From Xanthomonas hyacinthi (lineage in GTDB: Bacteria; Pseudomonadota; Gammaproteobacteria; Xanthomonadales; Xanthomonadaceae): 64,000 bases of DNA. Every line of letters begins with the position of its first letter. Position 1 is the first letter of the stretch. The notes under the pieces are model-generated. The model had not been told where the DNA came from, ran no database searches, and saw only the letters and a program-made list of their open reading frames with translations. Positions 9,401-18,200 of this stretch are shown here, in pieces. The DNA lies in assembly GCF_009769165.1 (NCBI RefSeq), contig NZ_CP043476.1, positions 1,364,001 to 1,428,000 of the forward strand. Direction: 5' to 3'. The position numbers were made by a program, and so were the translations under genes.

Positions 9401-10836
9401 CGTCGCAAAGCCGCCAGGAGCTGCTCATGGCGCGCACGGTGCTCCAGCGCGTCGGACAGGCGTGTCCTGGCCTCCCGACGCTCCCGATCAATGCGCTCGA
9501 GTGTGTCACGTGCCGAAGCAAGATGGTCGGCGAACTGCGCGGGTAGCAAGGGTGCAGCCTGTACATTCGCCTCGGCTTGCCGCAGCCGTCGGGTGGCCTG
9601 GCGATAGGCAGCGGCGCGGCGATGCAGCTCCTCGATGCCCTGCTGCAGATCGGCGAGTCCCTTGGCGGCACGCATGTAGTCCTCCCGGGCACGCTTGAGT
9701 TCCTCGCGATTACGCGTGCGCAGTGTCTCAGCCTCGCTTTGCAGCCTACCCGCTTCCTGCGCTTCGCTCTCGGTCTCCGCGAGCCGGGTGACACACTGTT
9801 GCAGGGTACTCAACGCCGCCAAAGCATCTTTCATTTTGGCGCACCAAATGCGCGCGGATTCGAGCACACGGTCGAGTTCGCCCTTGCGAGTATCGAGCGC
9901 ATTCAGCTCGGCCAGGATCTCGCCGAGCACTTCGCGCGCAGCCTCTTGTGCCTGGAAGGCATGATCACGTGCGCTTTGCGCCTCGACCATCCGGCGCGCC
10001 AACTCGTCGGCGCGTTCGCGCGTCGCGAGGAAGGCCGCGGCGAACATAGCCTGGCCCGCTTCGAAGACACTGCCGATCTCCTGCTCCAGACGGCGCGACT
10101 CCTGCACTTCCACCCGCGTGCGCCGGCAGGCGTCCAGATTCGTCCGCATTCTCTGCAAGGTGTCGGCGAGACCGCTTTGCTCCCTGAGCAGAAACGAGCG
10201 CAACTCCGAAGTGAGTACCCGCGAGATACCGCCGGTCATGCTGGTTCGCAGCATTTCGTTGAACTTATTGCGCTCCTCGTCTGTACCGAGGCGCAGGGGC
10301 ATCACGCCCTGGTCGAACAGCGCGGCGAAGTACTCCCGCGCCGACGGGAACGACTGTAGTCGTCCGCCAAGCCGCGCTGCGTTGTCGCGCAGTTCCTGCA
10401 ACTCCGGTACAGACTCGACACCGCCCTGCGCGACCAGCAACAGATCCTGCAGACGAACCGCAGGGTCGAGATTCCAGACGATGAACGAGATTGGCTCCAC
10501 GGAAGGCTCGCCCTTGCGCTCCAGGTGCACCCCCGCAACCAATCGTTGTGCGCCGGCAAGGACAAAGTCGATCACTGCATAGGAGGGGCGTCCAGGATCA
10601 CCGAGACGGCCCCAAATGCCCTTGTCGCCGCCGGTCGCCCCGGTCTCGCCGAGATTGGTGAAGCGCAGGCGAGACATGTCGGGAAGCAGGGCAACGTAGG
10701 CGGCAATCATCACCGTGGTCTTGCCGGCACCGTTGCTACCCTCCAGCGCAGTGACGTGCCGGTCGAGCAGGTAGCGTTCGTAGAAGACGCCTTTCCAGTT
10801 GACCAGGACCAGTGCCTCGGCAAGCGTTCGGCTCAT
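6415..10836 (-). CDS. jetC: Wadjet SMC ATPase JetC, MukB/MksB-like
   Basis: 1473 residues, an SMC-type ATPase that would form the DNA-extruding motor with JetA and JetB. Walker A GSNGAGKTT lies at residues 33-41 within LVNWKGVFYERYLLDRHVTALEG, a layout like the MukB head. The ABC signature LSTGEAIGVG is near residue 1366 and Walker B FLFLDEAN near 1404-1410. Between the heads lie two long coiled-coil blocks, rich in Glu, Arg, Ala and Gln, around a central hinge-like part (roughly 640-770). End motifs such as VSFGNIKNIRV, LLDYREYV and LMIAAPE match the MukB C-terminal head in order. Length is close to MukB (about 1480) rather than short JetC proteins. The start forms an ATGA overlap with jetB. 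Confidence 0.88.
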   Translation of the reverse strand: MSRTLAEALVLVNWKGVFYERYLLDRHVTALEGSNGAGKTTVMIAAYVALLPDMSRLRFTNLGETGATGGDKGIWGRLGDPGRPSYAVIDFVLAGAQRLVAGVHLERKGEPSVEPISFIVWNLDPAVRLQDLLLVAQGGVESVPELQELRDNAARLGGRLQSFPSAREYFAALFDQGVMPLRLGTDEERNKFNEMLRTSMTGGISRVLTSELRSFLLREQSGLADTLQRMRTNLDACRRTRVEVQESRRLEQEIGSVFEAGQAMFAAAFLATRERADELARRMVEAQSARDHAFQAQEAAREVLGEILAELNALDTRKGELDRVLESARIWCAKMKDALAALSTLQQCVTRLAETESEAQEAGRLQSEAETLRTRNREELKRAREDYMRAAKGLADLQQGIEELHRRAAAYRQATRRLRQAEANVQAAPLLPAQFADHLASARDTLERIDRERREARTRLSDALEHRARHEQLLAALRRLVGRDVEVIAAHDVATEALNHHRQLSVLAEQLPGIERELAEAQQLQVRQARVRAQASEVGVVLNQAPATQVVDALLIGTEAERSAHEQAQRTANHEVAELRRRREDLQKQLRHLLAREPQWCTLAQCAIRLSEHLGTRVKDRNSLDAARPLLSEQHAETGRAEQQARQAQERLIQEARELLAAGGPFSPALLQLKDRLGAELLAGSYEEVAIEEAAVLEARLGALAQALVVDDPTVATRIAIDRPEELTDVLLVSRDADLYRLAEASGSTMAGEGDLVVQEGIALRVSRIPAKPRLGRRAREKRAADLQAQAEERTLELNAARNVRRTLERLLADGDALLAGLEVWLAGDPADAIIEAQQAIALTDEQIEQQRETADRHAAEAQALQPRIGRLRSLLGEAMLLDPPDHAERVQTLSERASQAGEARNWIAANQERALRVERGLGDLRQLPLSDMDMEDLKRHTDALEKQRQQLDAGVEALEYLCDNAEALAWEEAPRRLEDSQELVPALQAQLSEAETLQQDIENKVAQAEAQYDRAHTRFLAIQSQYANAKHGHESAAEYFNALGIPAPTEEALSSAIAEVERLEQELHTHWARRDELLTAKGNQEHGLQSAQQDLQLADDKLAAERREAEPARKRWDDLLGWAMRDGLVGELLTKTPEGFADIRGHINFVQEAKIRRVVLLERLGSARGGETLLAELQLLRDTSDAAFADAILELWLAVRDWLRRRLPAQVAEVDDPREALVRLRDQLSDLEERLTRQESDLRGTSEDVARGIDVQIRKARGQVTRLTNNLEKVSFGNIKNIRVRLQPVERMEQILRALREGAAQELLFQTDMPIEEALDEIFRRYGGGRSAGQRLLDYREYVHLQVEVRRKSGADWEIANPTRLSTGEAIGVGAALMMVILTEWERDATLLRGKRVHGSLRFLFLDEANRLSTDNLGVLFDLCQTLDLQLMIAAPEVARAGGNTTYHLVRQVTPEGHEEVQVFGRRTRSAG

Positions 10837-11513
10837 GACGACATCTCCTCCCCTTCCGCGTCACCGCCATCATCATCCACGTCTGGAGCATCGCCCAGCA
10901 ACACCTCGCCGTGCGCAACCAGCCGCTCCAGTGCGTCGCCAGGATCGGTGAGTCCGCGAACCGGCTCAGCAAAGCGCATCAATGCTGGCCGTAGACGCAG
11001 CCGGGAAACATCCACGACATCGACGAAGCCTAGATCGGCCAGTTTGCGCAGAGCCTCGTCCACCTTGCCACGCACGGTCTCCGCGGCGATGCGTTCGTCA
11101 TACTTCCGCCTACGCGGAGTCAACGTGCGTACCAGCGCATCGGTGCCCAGCAAGCCGGACAGTCGCTGCAACAACGCTTCCCGCGTTGTCATGCCGCCGT
11201 GCTGCAAGGATGCGGGATCGAGATACAACAGCGCCAGCACCTGCCCAACGAGCATTTCGCCGACGGACAACTGGCGACGCCCTAGTCGATCGCCGTTGGG
11301 CAGCAAATAGAAATAGCCATCACTGCGCTGGATCAGTTCGCCGCCGAATCGCCGGTAGAAAGTCTCGAGCAACGCCTGCGCGTCGACTAGATAATCATAG
11401 AGACTGCCGTCATCACGACCGATATGGCGTCCGTGGCGCAGCATAAGATCCACCTCAGGAAAGCGTTCGTCGGCAATCACCAAATCCAGGGAAGCGAATC
11501 CGGCATCACTCAT
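10833..11513 (-). CDS. jetB: Wadjet kite subunit JetB, MukE/MksE-like
   Basis: 226 residues. JetB is the KITE (tandem winged-helix) subunit that binds the kleisin and DNA. The stretch FPEVDLMLRHGRHIGRDD followed by FYRRFGGELIQRSDGYFYLLP and MLVGQVLALLYLDP closely follows E. coli MukE (LRSGRHIG, FYARYNVELI, GFFYLRP, CYLYLSPE). The acidic tail (DVDDDGGDAEGEE) also parallels MukE. The ATG at 11513 overlaps the jetA stop as ATGA and was preferred over a start ten codons upstream. It overlaps jetC by the same ATGA pattern, so the three condensin subunits are translationally coupled. Confidence 0.85.
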   Translation of the reverse strand: MSDAGFASLDLVIADERFPEVDLMLRHGRHIGRDDGSLYDYLVDAQALLETFYRRFGGELIQRSDGYFYLLPNGDRLGRRQLSVGEMLVGQVLALLYLDPASLQHGGMTTREALLQRLSGLLGTDALVRTLTPRRRKYDERIAAETVRGKVDEALRKLADLGFVDVVDVSRLRLRPALMRFAEPVRGLTDPGDALERLVAHGEVLLGDAPDVDDDGGDAEGEEMSS

Positions 11514-12817
11514 TGCGCTTTCCTCTGGCCCTGAACGTTCCAATCCTCGATCTCAAGCCGTTCGTCTACCGCGCGCCATGGCCGTTCGCGGCTCGAACGC
11601 AGGCGGGCGAACCGCGCTACCGCGTCGGCGACCCGCCCCACAGTCACGTAATGGCTGTCTTCGGTCAACGTGGCGATTACTCGCAAAGTCACCCCCGCCA
11701 GGGAATCGATGCCCTCCTCGAGTGCAAGGTTCACCAGCACCTCGATATCCGCCAGCGCATTCTCGGCCTCCACCCAGGCCGGCTCGGCCTCGCGATCCGT
11801 CCTTGGCCTGGCCACCGCTGGACGCTCGACGCGTGCTTCGAGCGGGCGCAGCAGGCAGATGGACCCCGCATGCGCAACCACCAGATGGAAAGGCTTGTTC
11901 TGCCAGCCCACTATCTGGTCGCGCAAGCGTTGGCTCAGCGCCCGATCAGGATCCAGCCTGACCACGTCGCGTAGGTAACGATGCACGTATTGGTAGTACT
12001 CGGACCATGCCTTCTGGCGCGCGCTGCCCCAGGCTGCGATCCGGTCGACATGTTCGATGACCCGCTGTGCTGCCTCCTCGGGCTCGGCACGTTGCGCCGA
12101 CATGGCCAGTGCCTGGATGTCCTGTAGCAATGCGACGAAATGGTGCGCATCGCGCAGCAGGATCTCATTGAGTTCGCGCAATGTGCGGGTCGTTGCGTCA
12201 AGCAAGGCCTGGCATCGATCGACTGCACTGAACCAGTCGGTGGATAACAGGCTGGCGATCTCCGCCTGGACTTCTTCTTGCTGAGCATCGAGCCCGCGCT
12301 GCCGGCGTTCGATGCCTGCCACCAGATCGCCCACCGTGATCCTCAAGGGCGCAACCACGTGCCGGTGCCAATCCTCGTCATCCTGGGCCTTCCTGGCTGT
12401 CGCCAGCACGTCGGCGAGTTGCGCACGCAAGATACCTGTCAACAAGCTGAGGCTCTCCCTCGTCAGCGCCTCGTCTGTCAGAAAATACTCGATCACCGCA
12501 GCGGCAAGTCGCGTCAGCGCGTACTCGCCCGCCCTCACGATACCGGCGCCATCGACCCGGGCCAGCATGCGCTGCTCACGCAGGCGCTGGATGGCATGGG
12601 TCGCGCGCTTGCGCGGGTTCTCGGCAGCGGGTTCGACGACATCGCAGACTTGCTCGAACAGGTCGACCAGCAAATCCTCCTCGAATGACGCCAGCCCAGC
12701 CTTGTCCGCCCTCAGGTAGAGGCCCGCGAGAAAGCAAATGTCTGCCGTCTTCAGGTCTAGATTGACCTGGTCCCGCACCAGCGAGGCAATAAGGCGATTG
12801 GGGTCGGCTACTGTCAT
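11510..12817 (-). CDS. jetA: Wadjet kleisin JetA, MukF/MksF-like
   Basis: 435 residues. JetA is the kleisin that closes the SMC ring. The middle reads WHRHVVAPLRITVGDL, then AEIASLLSTDWFSAVDRCQALLDATTRTLRELNE (given in pieces: STDWFSAVDRC, TTRTLRELNE), which aligns position by position with MukF (WHRNVYAPLKYSVAEI, NKDWRAAISSCELLL, GTLRELQD). The N-terminal winged-helix part and the C-terminal one that should contact JetC are present. The ATG at 12817 has an AAGGGG site about 12 bases upstream; a TTG 11 codons earlier is less likely. It begins 66 bases after the rloC-like stop, first gene of jetABCD. Confidence 0.85.
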   Translation of the reverse strand: MTVADPNRLIASLVRDQVNLDLKTADICFLAGLYLRADKAGLASFEEDLLVDLFEQVCDVVEPAAENPRKRATHAIQRLREQRMLARVDGAGIVRAGEYALTRLAAAVIEYFLTDEALTRESLSLLTGILRAQLADVLATARKAQDDEDWHRHVVAPLRITVGDLVAGIERRQRGLDAQQEEVQAEIASLLSTDWFSAVDRCQALLDATTRTLRELNEILLRDAHHFVALLQDIQALAMSAQRAEPEEAAQRVIEHVDRIAAWGSARQKAWSEYYQYVHRYLRDVVRLDPDRALSQRLRDQIVGWQNKPFHLVVAHAGSICLLRPLEARVERPAVARPRTDREAEPAWVEAENALADIEVLVNLALEEGIDSLAGVTLRVIATLTEDSHYVTVGRVADAVARFARLRSSRERPWRAVDERLEIEDWNVQGQRKAQ

Positions 12818-12883
12818 GCGCGCTGAATCAAACCCCTTGTCACACCGCAATCCTGCAGCGGCTTCATTCCGGATGCATAACCT

Positions 12884-15169
12884 TCAAGCATGGATAACCG
12901 CAGCGGCATTAGCCTGCTCCAATCGCTCCATGGCATTCGGTGCGATCTCAGGTTCATCCGAGTATGCTTCGCGCATCATCATTTTGTAGTGTGCCAGATG
13001 CCTGGACTTGACGAAGATCGCCTTGAAGATCCGCAAGTAGCTCTCCACCATGGCATCGTCGACCGCGACATACAGGTCGTCGTGCGAAAAATGGGAGCCA
13101 TCATTGACCCATGAAAAAAGCGATCGGCAGATGACCTTTTCGCTTCCCTCGAACAGGTTGCAGATGTCGTCGGTATCGGTTCCGCCGAGGATCTTGAAGT
13201 AGTTCTCGAGAATACGCCGGAGGGTGTTCTGGATCGAAAGATTAGATCGGTCGCCCCGCCGCACCTCCGCCCACAGCAACTCATATGAGGTGACGATCGG
13301 GTTGTTCGTATGGGCTTCTATTCTGGAAGCGTGGTGGGATTTGCGGACAACCCAGAAGGTTTCCTCGCTACGCATGGCGGTTCTGTCGGTGCGCCGAGGG
13401 TTGAAGGTCACTTCCTTGTGGAAGTAGACGTTGTGGGTCAGCACGAAGACCTGTTTGATGTGACCGATCCCTTGGCGCACCTCATCAAATAGCGCCTTGA
13501 TCAGGCTACTGACGATGAATAGGATGTCGCTGTCCAGGCTCGAAACCGGATCGTCGAAGACCACAACCCGGTCGGTCGTCACGCCGCTTTCCGAATCGCT
13601 GCCTTTGAGCAGATGATAGAAGTAGAGGAAGGTGACGAAGGTGCGTTCTCCTTCGCTCAAGGTTTCCTTCGCGTCCACGCCATCGGGCCGCCGCAGCACA
13701 TAGGCGGTGCCGCTGTCTGCCTTGCCCAGGGAGAAGCCATGGAAGCCGAACGAGGCCAGCAATGCGTTAATCGCATCGATGGTCGGTTGGACGCTGGTGG
13801 TCGCGCGCTCCAACTCGGCAATCTCCTTCTGCTTCTGCCGCCGGTCTATCTCCGCCACCTCGATCTTGCCGGTCAAGGCCATGATCGCGCCTGTCAACCC
13901 CTGCTTCCTCGTCGAATAGTCTTGCAAGGCGGTAGCCAACTCGACAGCGATGATGTGTTTCCATACCTGGTTTGCCAACTGCCGCTTCTCCTTGCCCAGA
14001 TTGGCCACCGTAGCGTTGTGTGCCTCGATCTGCTCGTTGGCCGCCACAAGCGCCTGGGAGATTCTCTCCAGCGTGTCGGCCAAGGGCTCCAGTGCAACGA
14101 GTTGACTTGGCTCGCGTTGCTTGTCGGCCAGATGCTGGCGATTGAGGGCGATCCGGGAAGCCAGCAGGGCCACTTCTGTCCTCAGTAGTTCTGCATCGAG
14201 GAATCGGCAAGGCGCATCGAGGGTTGCGGACAATTGCGCCAGGAGGTAGTCGGCCGAGGCGGCATAGGCCTTGGCCAGATCGTCGATGGCATGGCTAGCG
14301 GCCAGGAACGTGCCATCAAAATAGGCCTCCAGGCTGGCCGCAAAGGAGGCTTCAGTGGTCTGCTGGCAGAAGGGGCAGATGCTCGCTGCTTCATCGAAGT
14401 AGGCGCGCCCCTGTCGCACCCAGTCGCTATTGCCCAACGCCTTGATCATTGCCGCGATATCGACATCTTCCCGACCAAGAACGCGCTTGCTCAGGATTGG
14501 ATTCGATTCGTGGAACAAAAGGGCATCGAACGACGGGGATACGACGAGGGACTCCGGTGCAGGTGAAGGGCCAAAAATAGTCTTGGCCTTCTCATGGAGA
14601 TCGGCCAATGGAACCAATGCCGCTGAATTTCCGGCATGCTCTAGCAGCACACGGGCTTTGAAGTTCTCGGCATTGTTGCGCACGCCCTGGAATGCCAGGG
14701 CGAATTCACTGTCGTACTTTCTTTTCTGGGCCCAGCAAGCCTCCTGAAATTGGGTCTCGAGATCGGCAAGTTCTTTACGCTTACCTCCCTGGCCATCCAG
14801 CCCCTCCAAAGTCTCCTTCAGATTGGCGATGCGTCCACTGTAACTATCGGATTCCTGCTTAAGTGCCACGATCTTGGCAATATTGTCGACGTTCTTTGCA
14901 CCAAGGGTGAAGATGCCCTTGAGTTCTACGGAAGGGCCGAAATTACGTGCAACGAAGTCACGGTTGTAGACCATGACCTGCAGGGGAGTACCGTTCTTCC
15001 AGCCGATGTGGCAGCCGGGATAGCCGGCGGGGTCTGCAATCACCCGGGAGATCGTGGTTTTGCCACAGCCGTTGGCGCCGTAGAGGAAATTGAACTTCGT
15101 CAGCCCATCGAGCGCTTGGGCCTCCTGTCCATACGAGGCTACCCCCGCTATCTGCATCGATTCGATCAT
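12884..15169 (-). CDS. RloC-like ATPase with zinc hook and candidate anticodon nuclease
   Basis: 761 residues of the AAA_13/PrrC-RloC group. RloC proteins couple an ABC/Rad50-type ATPase, which senses DNA damage, to a C-terminal nuclease that cuts tRNA at the anticodon and stops phage growth. Walker A GANGCGKTT is at 31-39, a zinc-hook CPFC at 265-268 lies between helical coiled-coil parts, the signature LSEGERTF and Walker B VVVFDDPVSSLD follow near 530-565. The C-terminal part has RRILE (R-x3-E) and, 38 residues later, NDGSH, a spacing similar to the Arg-Glu-His triad of PrrC. The ATG at 15169 follows a strong GGAGGA site. It starts 47 bases after the helicase stop. A different AAA_13 effector is the main alternative. 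Confidence 0.72.
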   Translation of the reverse strand: MIESMQIAGVASYGQEAQALDGLTKFNFLYGANGCGKTTISRVIADPAGYPGCHIGWKNGTPLQVMVYNRDFVARNFGPSVELKGIFTLGAKNVDNIAKIVALKQESDSYSGRIANLKETLEGLDGQGGKRKELADLETQFQEACWAQKRKYDSEFALAFQGVRNNAENFKARVLLEHAGNSAALVPLADLHEKAKTIFGPSPAPESLVVSPSFDALLFHESNPILSKRVLGREDVDIAAMIKALGNSDWVRQGRAYFDEAASICPFCQQTTEASFAASLEAYFDGTFLAASHAIDDLAKAYAASADYLLAQLSATLDAPCRFLDAELLRTEVALLASRIALNRQHLADKQREPSQLVALEPLADTLERISQALVAANEQIEAHNATVANLGKEKRQLANQVWKHIIAVELATALQDYSTRKQGLTGAIMALTGKIEVAEIDRRQKQKEIAELERATTSVQPTIDAINALLASFGFHGFSLGKADSGTAYVLRRPDGVDAKETLSEGERTFVTFLYFYHLLKGSDSESGVTTDRVVVFDDPVSSLDSDILFIVSSLIKALFDEVRQGIGHIKQVFVLTHNVYFHKEVTFNPRRTDRTAMRSEETFWVVRKSHHASRIEAHTNNPIVTSYELLWAEVRRGDRSNLSIQNTLRRILENYFKILGGTDTDDICNLFEGSEKVICRSLFSWVNDGSHFSHDDLYVAVDDAMVESYLRIFKAIFVKSRHLAHYKMMMREAYSDEPEIAPNAMERLEQANAAAVIHA

Positions 15170-15216
15170 TCGCCTCTCTCCTCCGAGGATCGCTGCCGAT
15201 CTCTGATCGGCCCGCA

Positions 15217-18200
15217 CTACAGGAATTGCAACGCCTTCTCCAGACGCGCCCGGCTGGCCGCGCGCAACTGCTGCAGCCCCAGTTCGCGGGCCATGGCGTA
15301 GAACGCTCCCTCCCCCTGCTCGCCACGGTCCGTCACCTCGCGGGCCAAGGCCGACAGTTCAGGCAGGCTGATCTCGTCCGCCGGTCGCACGCTGTTTTCG
15401 TCGCCAGGCCGCCGAAAGGCGGGCGGTATGGCTGGATCGAGGTGAGCTGGCCAATAGAACACGCCCACGTCCTCTTGCGTGGTGCTGTAGTTGGCCTGCG
15501 CCAGTTGCAGCACGCGGTCGCGAATACGCGAACCGGTGCGCAGCCAGCCGTGCGCGCGGGCTATGCGCCGCGTCAGTACGCCATCGAGTACCGGGCCTTC
15601 GCGTTCGACCACGTGGGCAATCACGGCCGATAGGGTAGGCACATAGTCGTCGTCAAAAAACGCGTCCGCATCGATACCCGCTACCGTCGCGGCCGGATCG
15701 GTGATCAGGAAAGATGCCGCCAACGATGCCGGCAGCGGTTGCGTCTGAGGATGAGGGGCAGCCGGCGCCTGGCGGGTGTAGATATCTTCTGCGGCTACCG
15801 GAGGTGGGGCGGCAATCGCGATTTGCGTATCGGGCTGGGCAACAATGGGCGTTGCTGTACCGGCACCGTCTGCCGCAATAGCCATCGCCCGGGCGATCGC
15901 CGCCTCTGCGATCTGACGAGCTTGCGCTTCGCGCTGGGCCTGTGCCTCGCGCTGGCCGCGTGTCTCGACTAGCAGGGTCTGCAGGCGAGCATCGAGTTTG
16001 TCCAGCGTGCTGGCTGGGTCGATCCACCAGTCGGTAGACCAAACGCGTACCACCTTCCAGCCCAATCCACGCAGCACCTGCTCGCGCAACTTGTCGCGGT
16101 CGCGGGCGGTCGCACTGCGGTGATAGGTGGCGCCATCGCACTCGACACCGGCCAGGTAGCGGCCGGGCGCATCGGGATCGATCACGCCAAGGTCGATGCG
16201 GAACGACGAGGCACCAACCTGGGTCTGCACCCGCCAGCCGCGCTGGACCAGGGCAGCGGCCACGGCCTGCTCGAAGGGACTGTCGAAACCACCCAGGCTG
16301 CCGGGACTAGCCTCGACCAAGGCGCGCGCGCCACGCTCGGCGAATTCGAGGAAGTGCTTGAGGTCGCGCACGCCTATAGCCTGGGTGCGGGCCATATCCA
16401 TCTGCTCAGTCCTGAGGCTGGCGAACACGCGCAGTTCGTGGCGCGCCCGGGTGATGGCGACATTGAGCCGGCGCTCGCCGCCCTGGCGGTTGAGCGGCCC
16501 GAAGTTCATCGCCAGTTGGCCAGACGCATCCGCTCCATAGGTGATGGAGAAATAGATGATGTCGCGTTCGTCGCCCTGGACGCTTTCCAGGTTCTTGACG
16601 AACACCGGCTCCAGCTCGCTCTCGGCGAACCAAGGTTCCAATCGCGGATCCTTGCGCCGTGCGTCATCGAGCAGATCCTCGATCAGTTTCTGCTGCTCGG
16701 CATTGAAGGTGACCACGCCGATGGTCAGACCGCTTTCGCGGAAGCCCGGTGACGTCAGGCGCGCCACCACGTCGGCCACCAGCGCTTTCGCTTCTGCAGG
16801 ATTGGTACGCGAGCCGCCTTTCTCGTAAGTTCCGGCGATCTGCTGCAGGCTGACCGCATGATCGTCGGTGACCGGCGAAGGGAAAGTAACCAGCTTGCCG
16901 TCGTAGTAGTTGTGGTTGGAAAAGGCGATCAGGCTTTCGTGGCGGCTGCGGTAATGCCAATTGAGATGGCGGACCGGCAGGTTGGCGCCGATGCATTCAT
17001 CGAGGATGCTTTCCAGGTCGGCCTCGACATCCTCGTCGTCCAGATCCGATTCGGCACGGTCGAAGAAGGCAGTCGGCGGCAATTGCTTGGGATCGCCAAC
17101 CATCACCACCTGGCGACCACGGGCAATGGCACCGATCGCGTCCCACACCGGAATCTGCGAGGCTTCGTCGAAGATCACCAGATCGAAGGCGTTGGCGCCG
17201 GCATCCAGGTATTGGGCGATCGATAGCGGGCTCATCAAAAGACAGGGGGTGAGCTTGGTCAGCGCCTGGGGGATGCGCAGCATTAACTCGCGCAGTGGCA
17301 GGTGTGCGCGCTTCTTGCTCATCTCGTGGCGCAACACGCCCCATTCGGAGTTGCGGCTGACGTTCTCCTGGGCCGGCATGTCAGCGCACAGCCGGGCGCG
17401 CAGCCAGTCGCGGGTCAGGCCGGTGAAGCGTTCGTCCAACTCGCGGAAGTCGCGGATGCGCTGCTCGTGCTCGGCGCTGACGAAGCCGCGGATCACGGGC
17501 TCTTCGTCTACCGCGGCATTGAGCCACCAGCGCGCGTAGTTGGCCTCCAAGGCGCGTCGCGCCTGGCCGGGCGCCACATGCCCCTGTTCCATGCCGAGCA
17601 CCAGGGGGCCTAGACCCAGTGCGAATGCTTGTTCGCGCACCTGGCGCCAGGCGCACCAGTTGCGCAAGCCATGCTCGGCGCGGACGATGGCTTCGCAGCG
17701 CTCGATCAACTGCGGCAGCGGCGAGGCATGCAATTCGGCCTGCGCCGTTTCGGCGAACTGCCCGACAGTCGCCAACGCCCGCCGCCGTGGTTGCAGTTGC
17801 TGCCAGGCCTCGATATAGCGCGAACCGGCGCCGACGATCTGGCCGCCCGGCTCCAGCAACGCATTGGCATCGCCCAGCAGGGTATGCAGCGTCGCCTTGT
17901 ATGCGCCGATCTGCTCGGGCGTGGCGGCCAGGCGGGCGACGGCGGCAGCGACGGCGGCGTGCAATTGGCAGGCTTGCGCTGCGTCGTCCAGCCGCGTGCC
18001 CAGCCCCTGCCACAGCCCGGCGCTGGCTTCCCTCAAGTCGTCCAGCGCGTCCAGTGCCTCCTCGACCTCGGCACGTTGCTGCAGAAAATGCCAGTCGTTG
18101 GCCAACGTGGCGCCGCAGGCGTTTTCCGCCACCTGCACGTGCTCGGCCTGCAATGCGCCCTGCTGCAGATGGGCGCGCCGATCCGCCAGGAACTCCAAGG

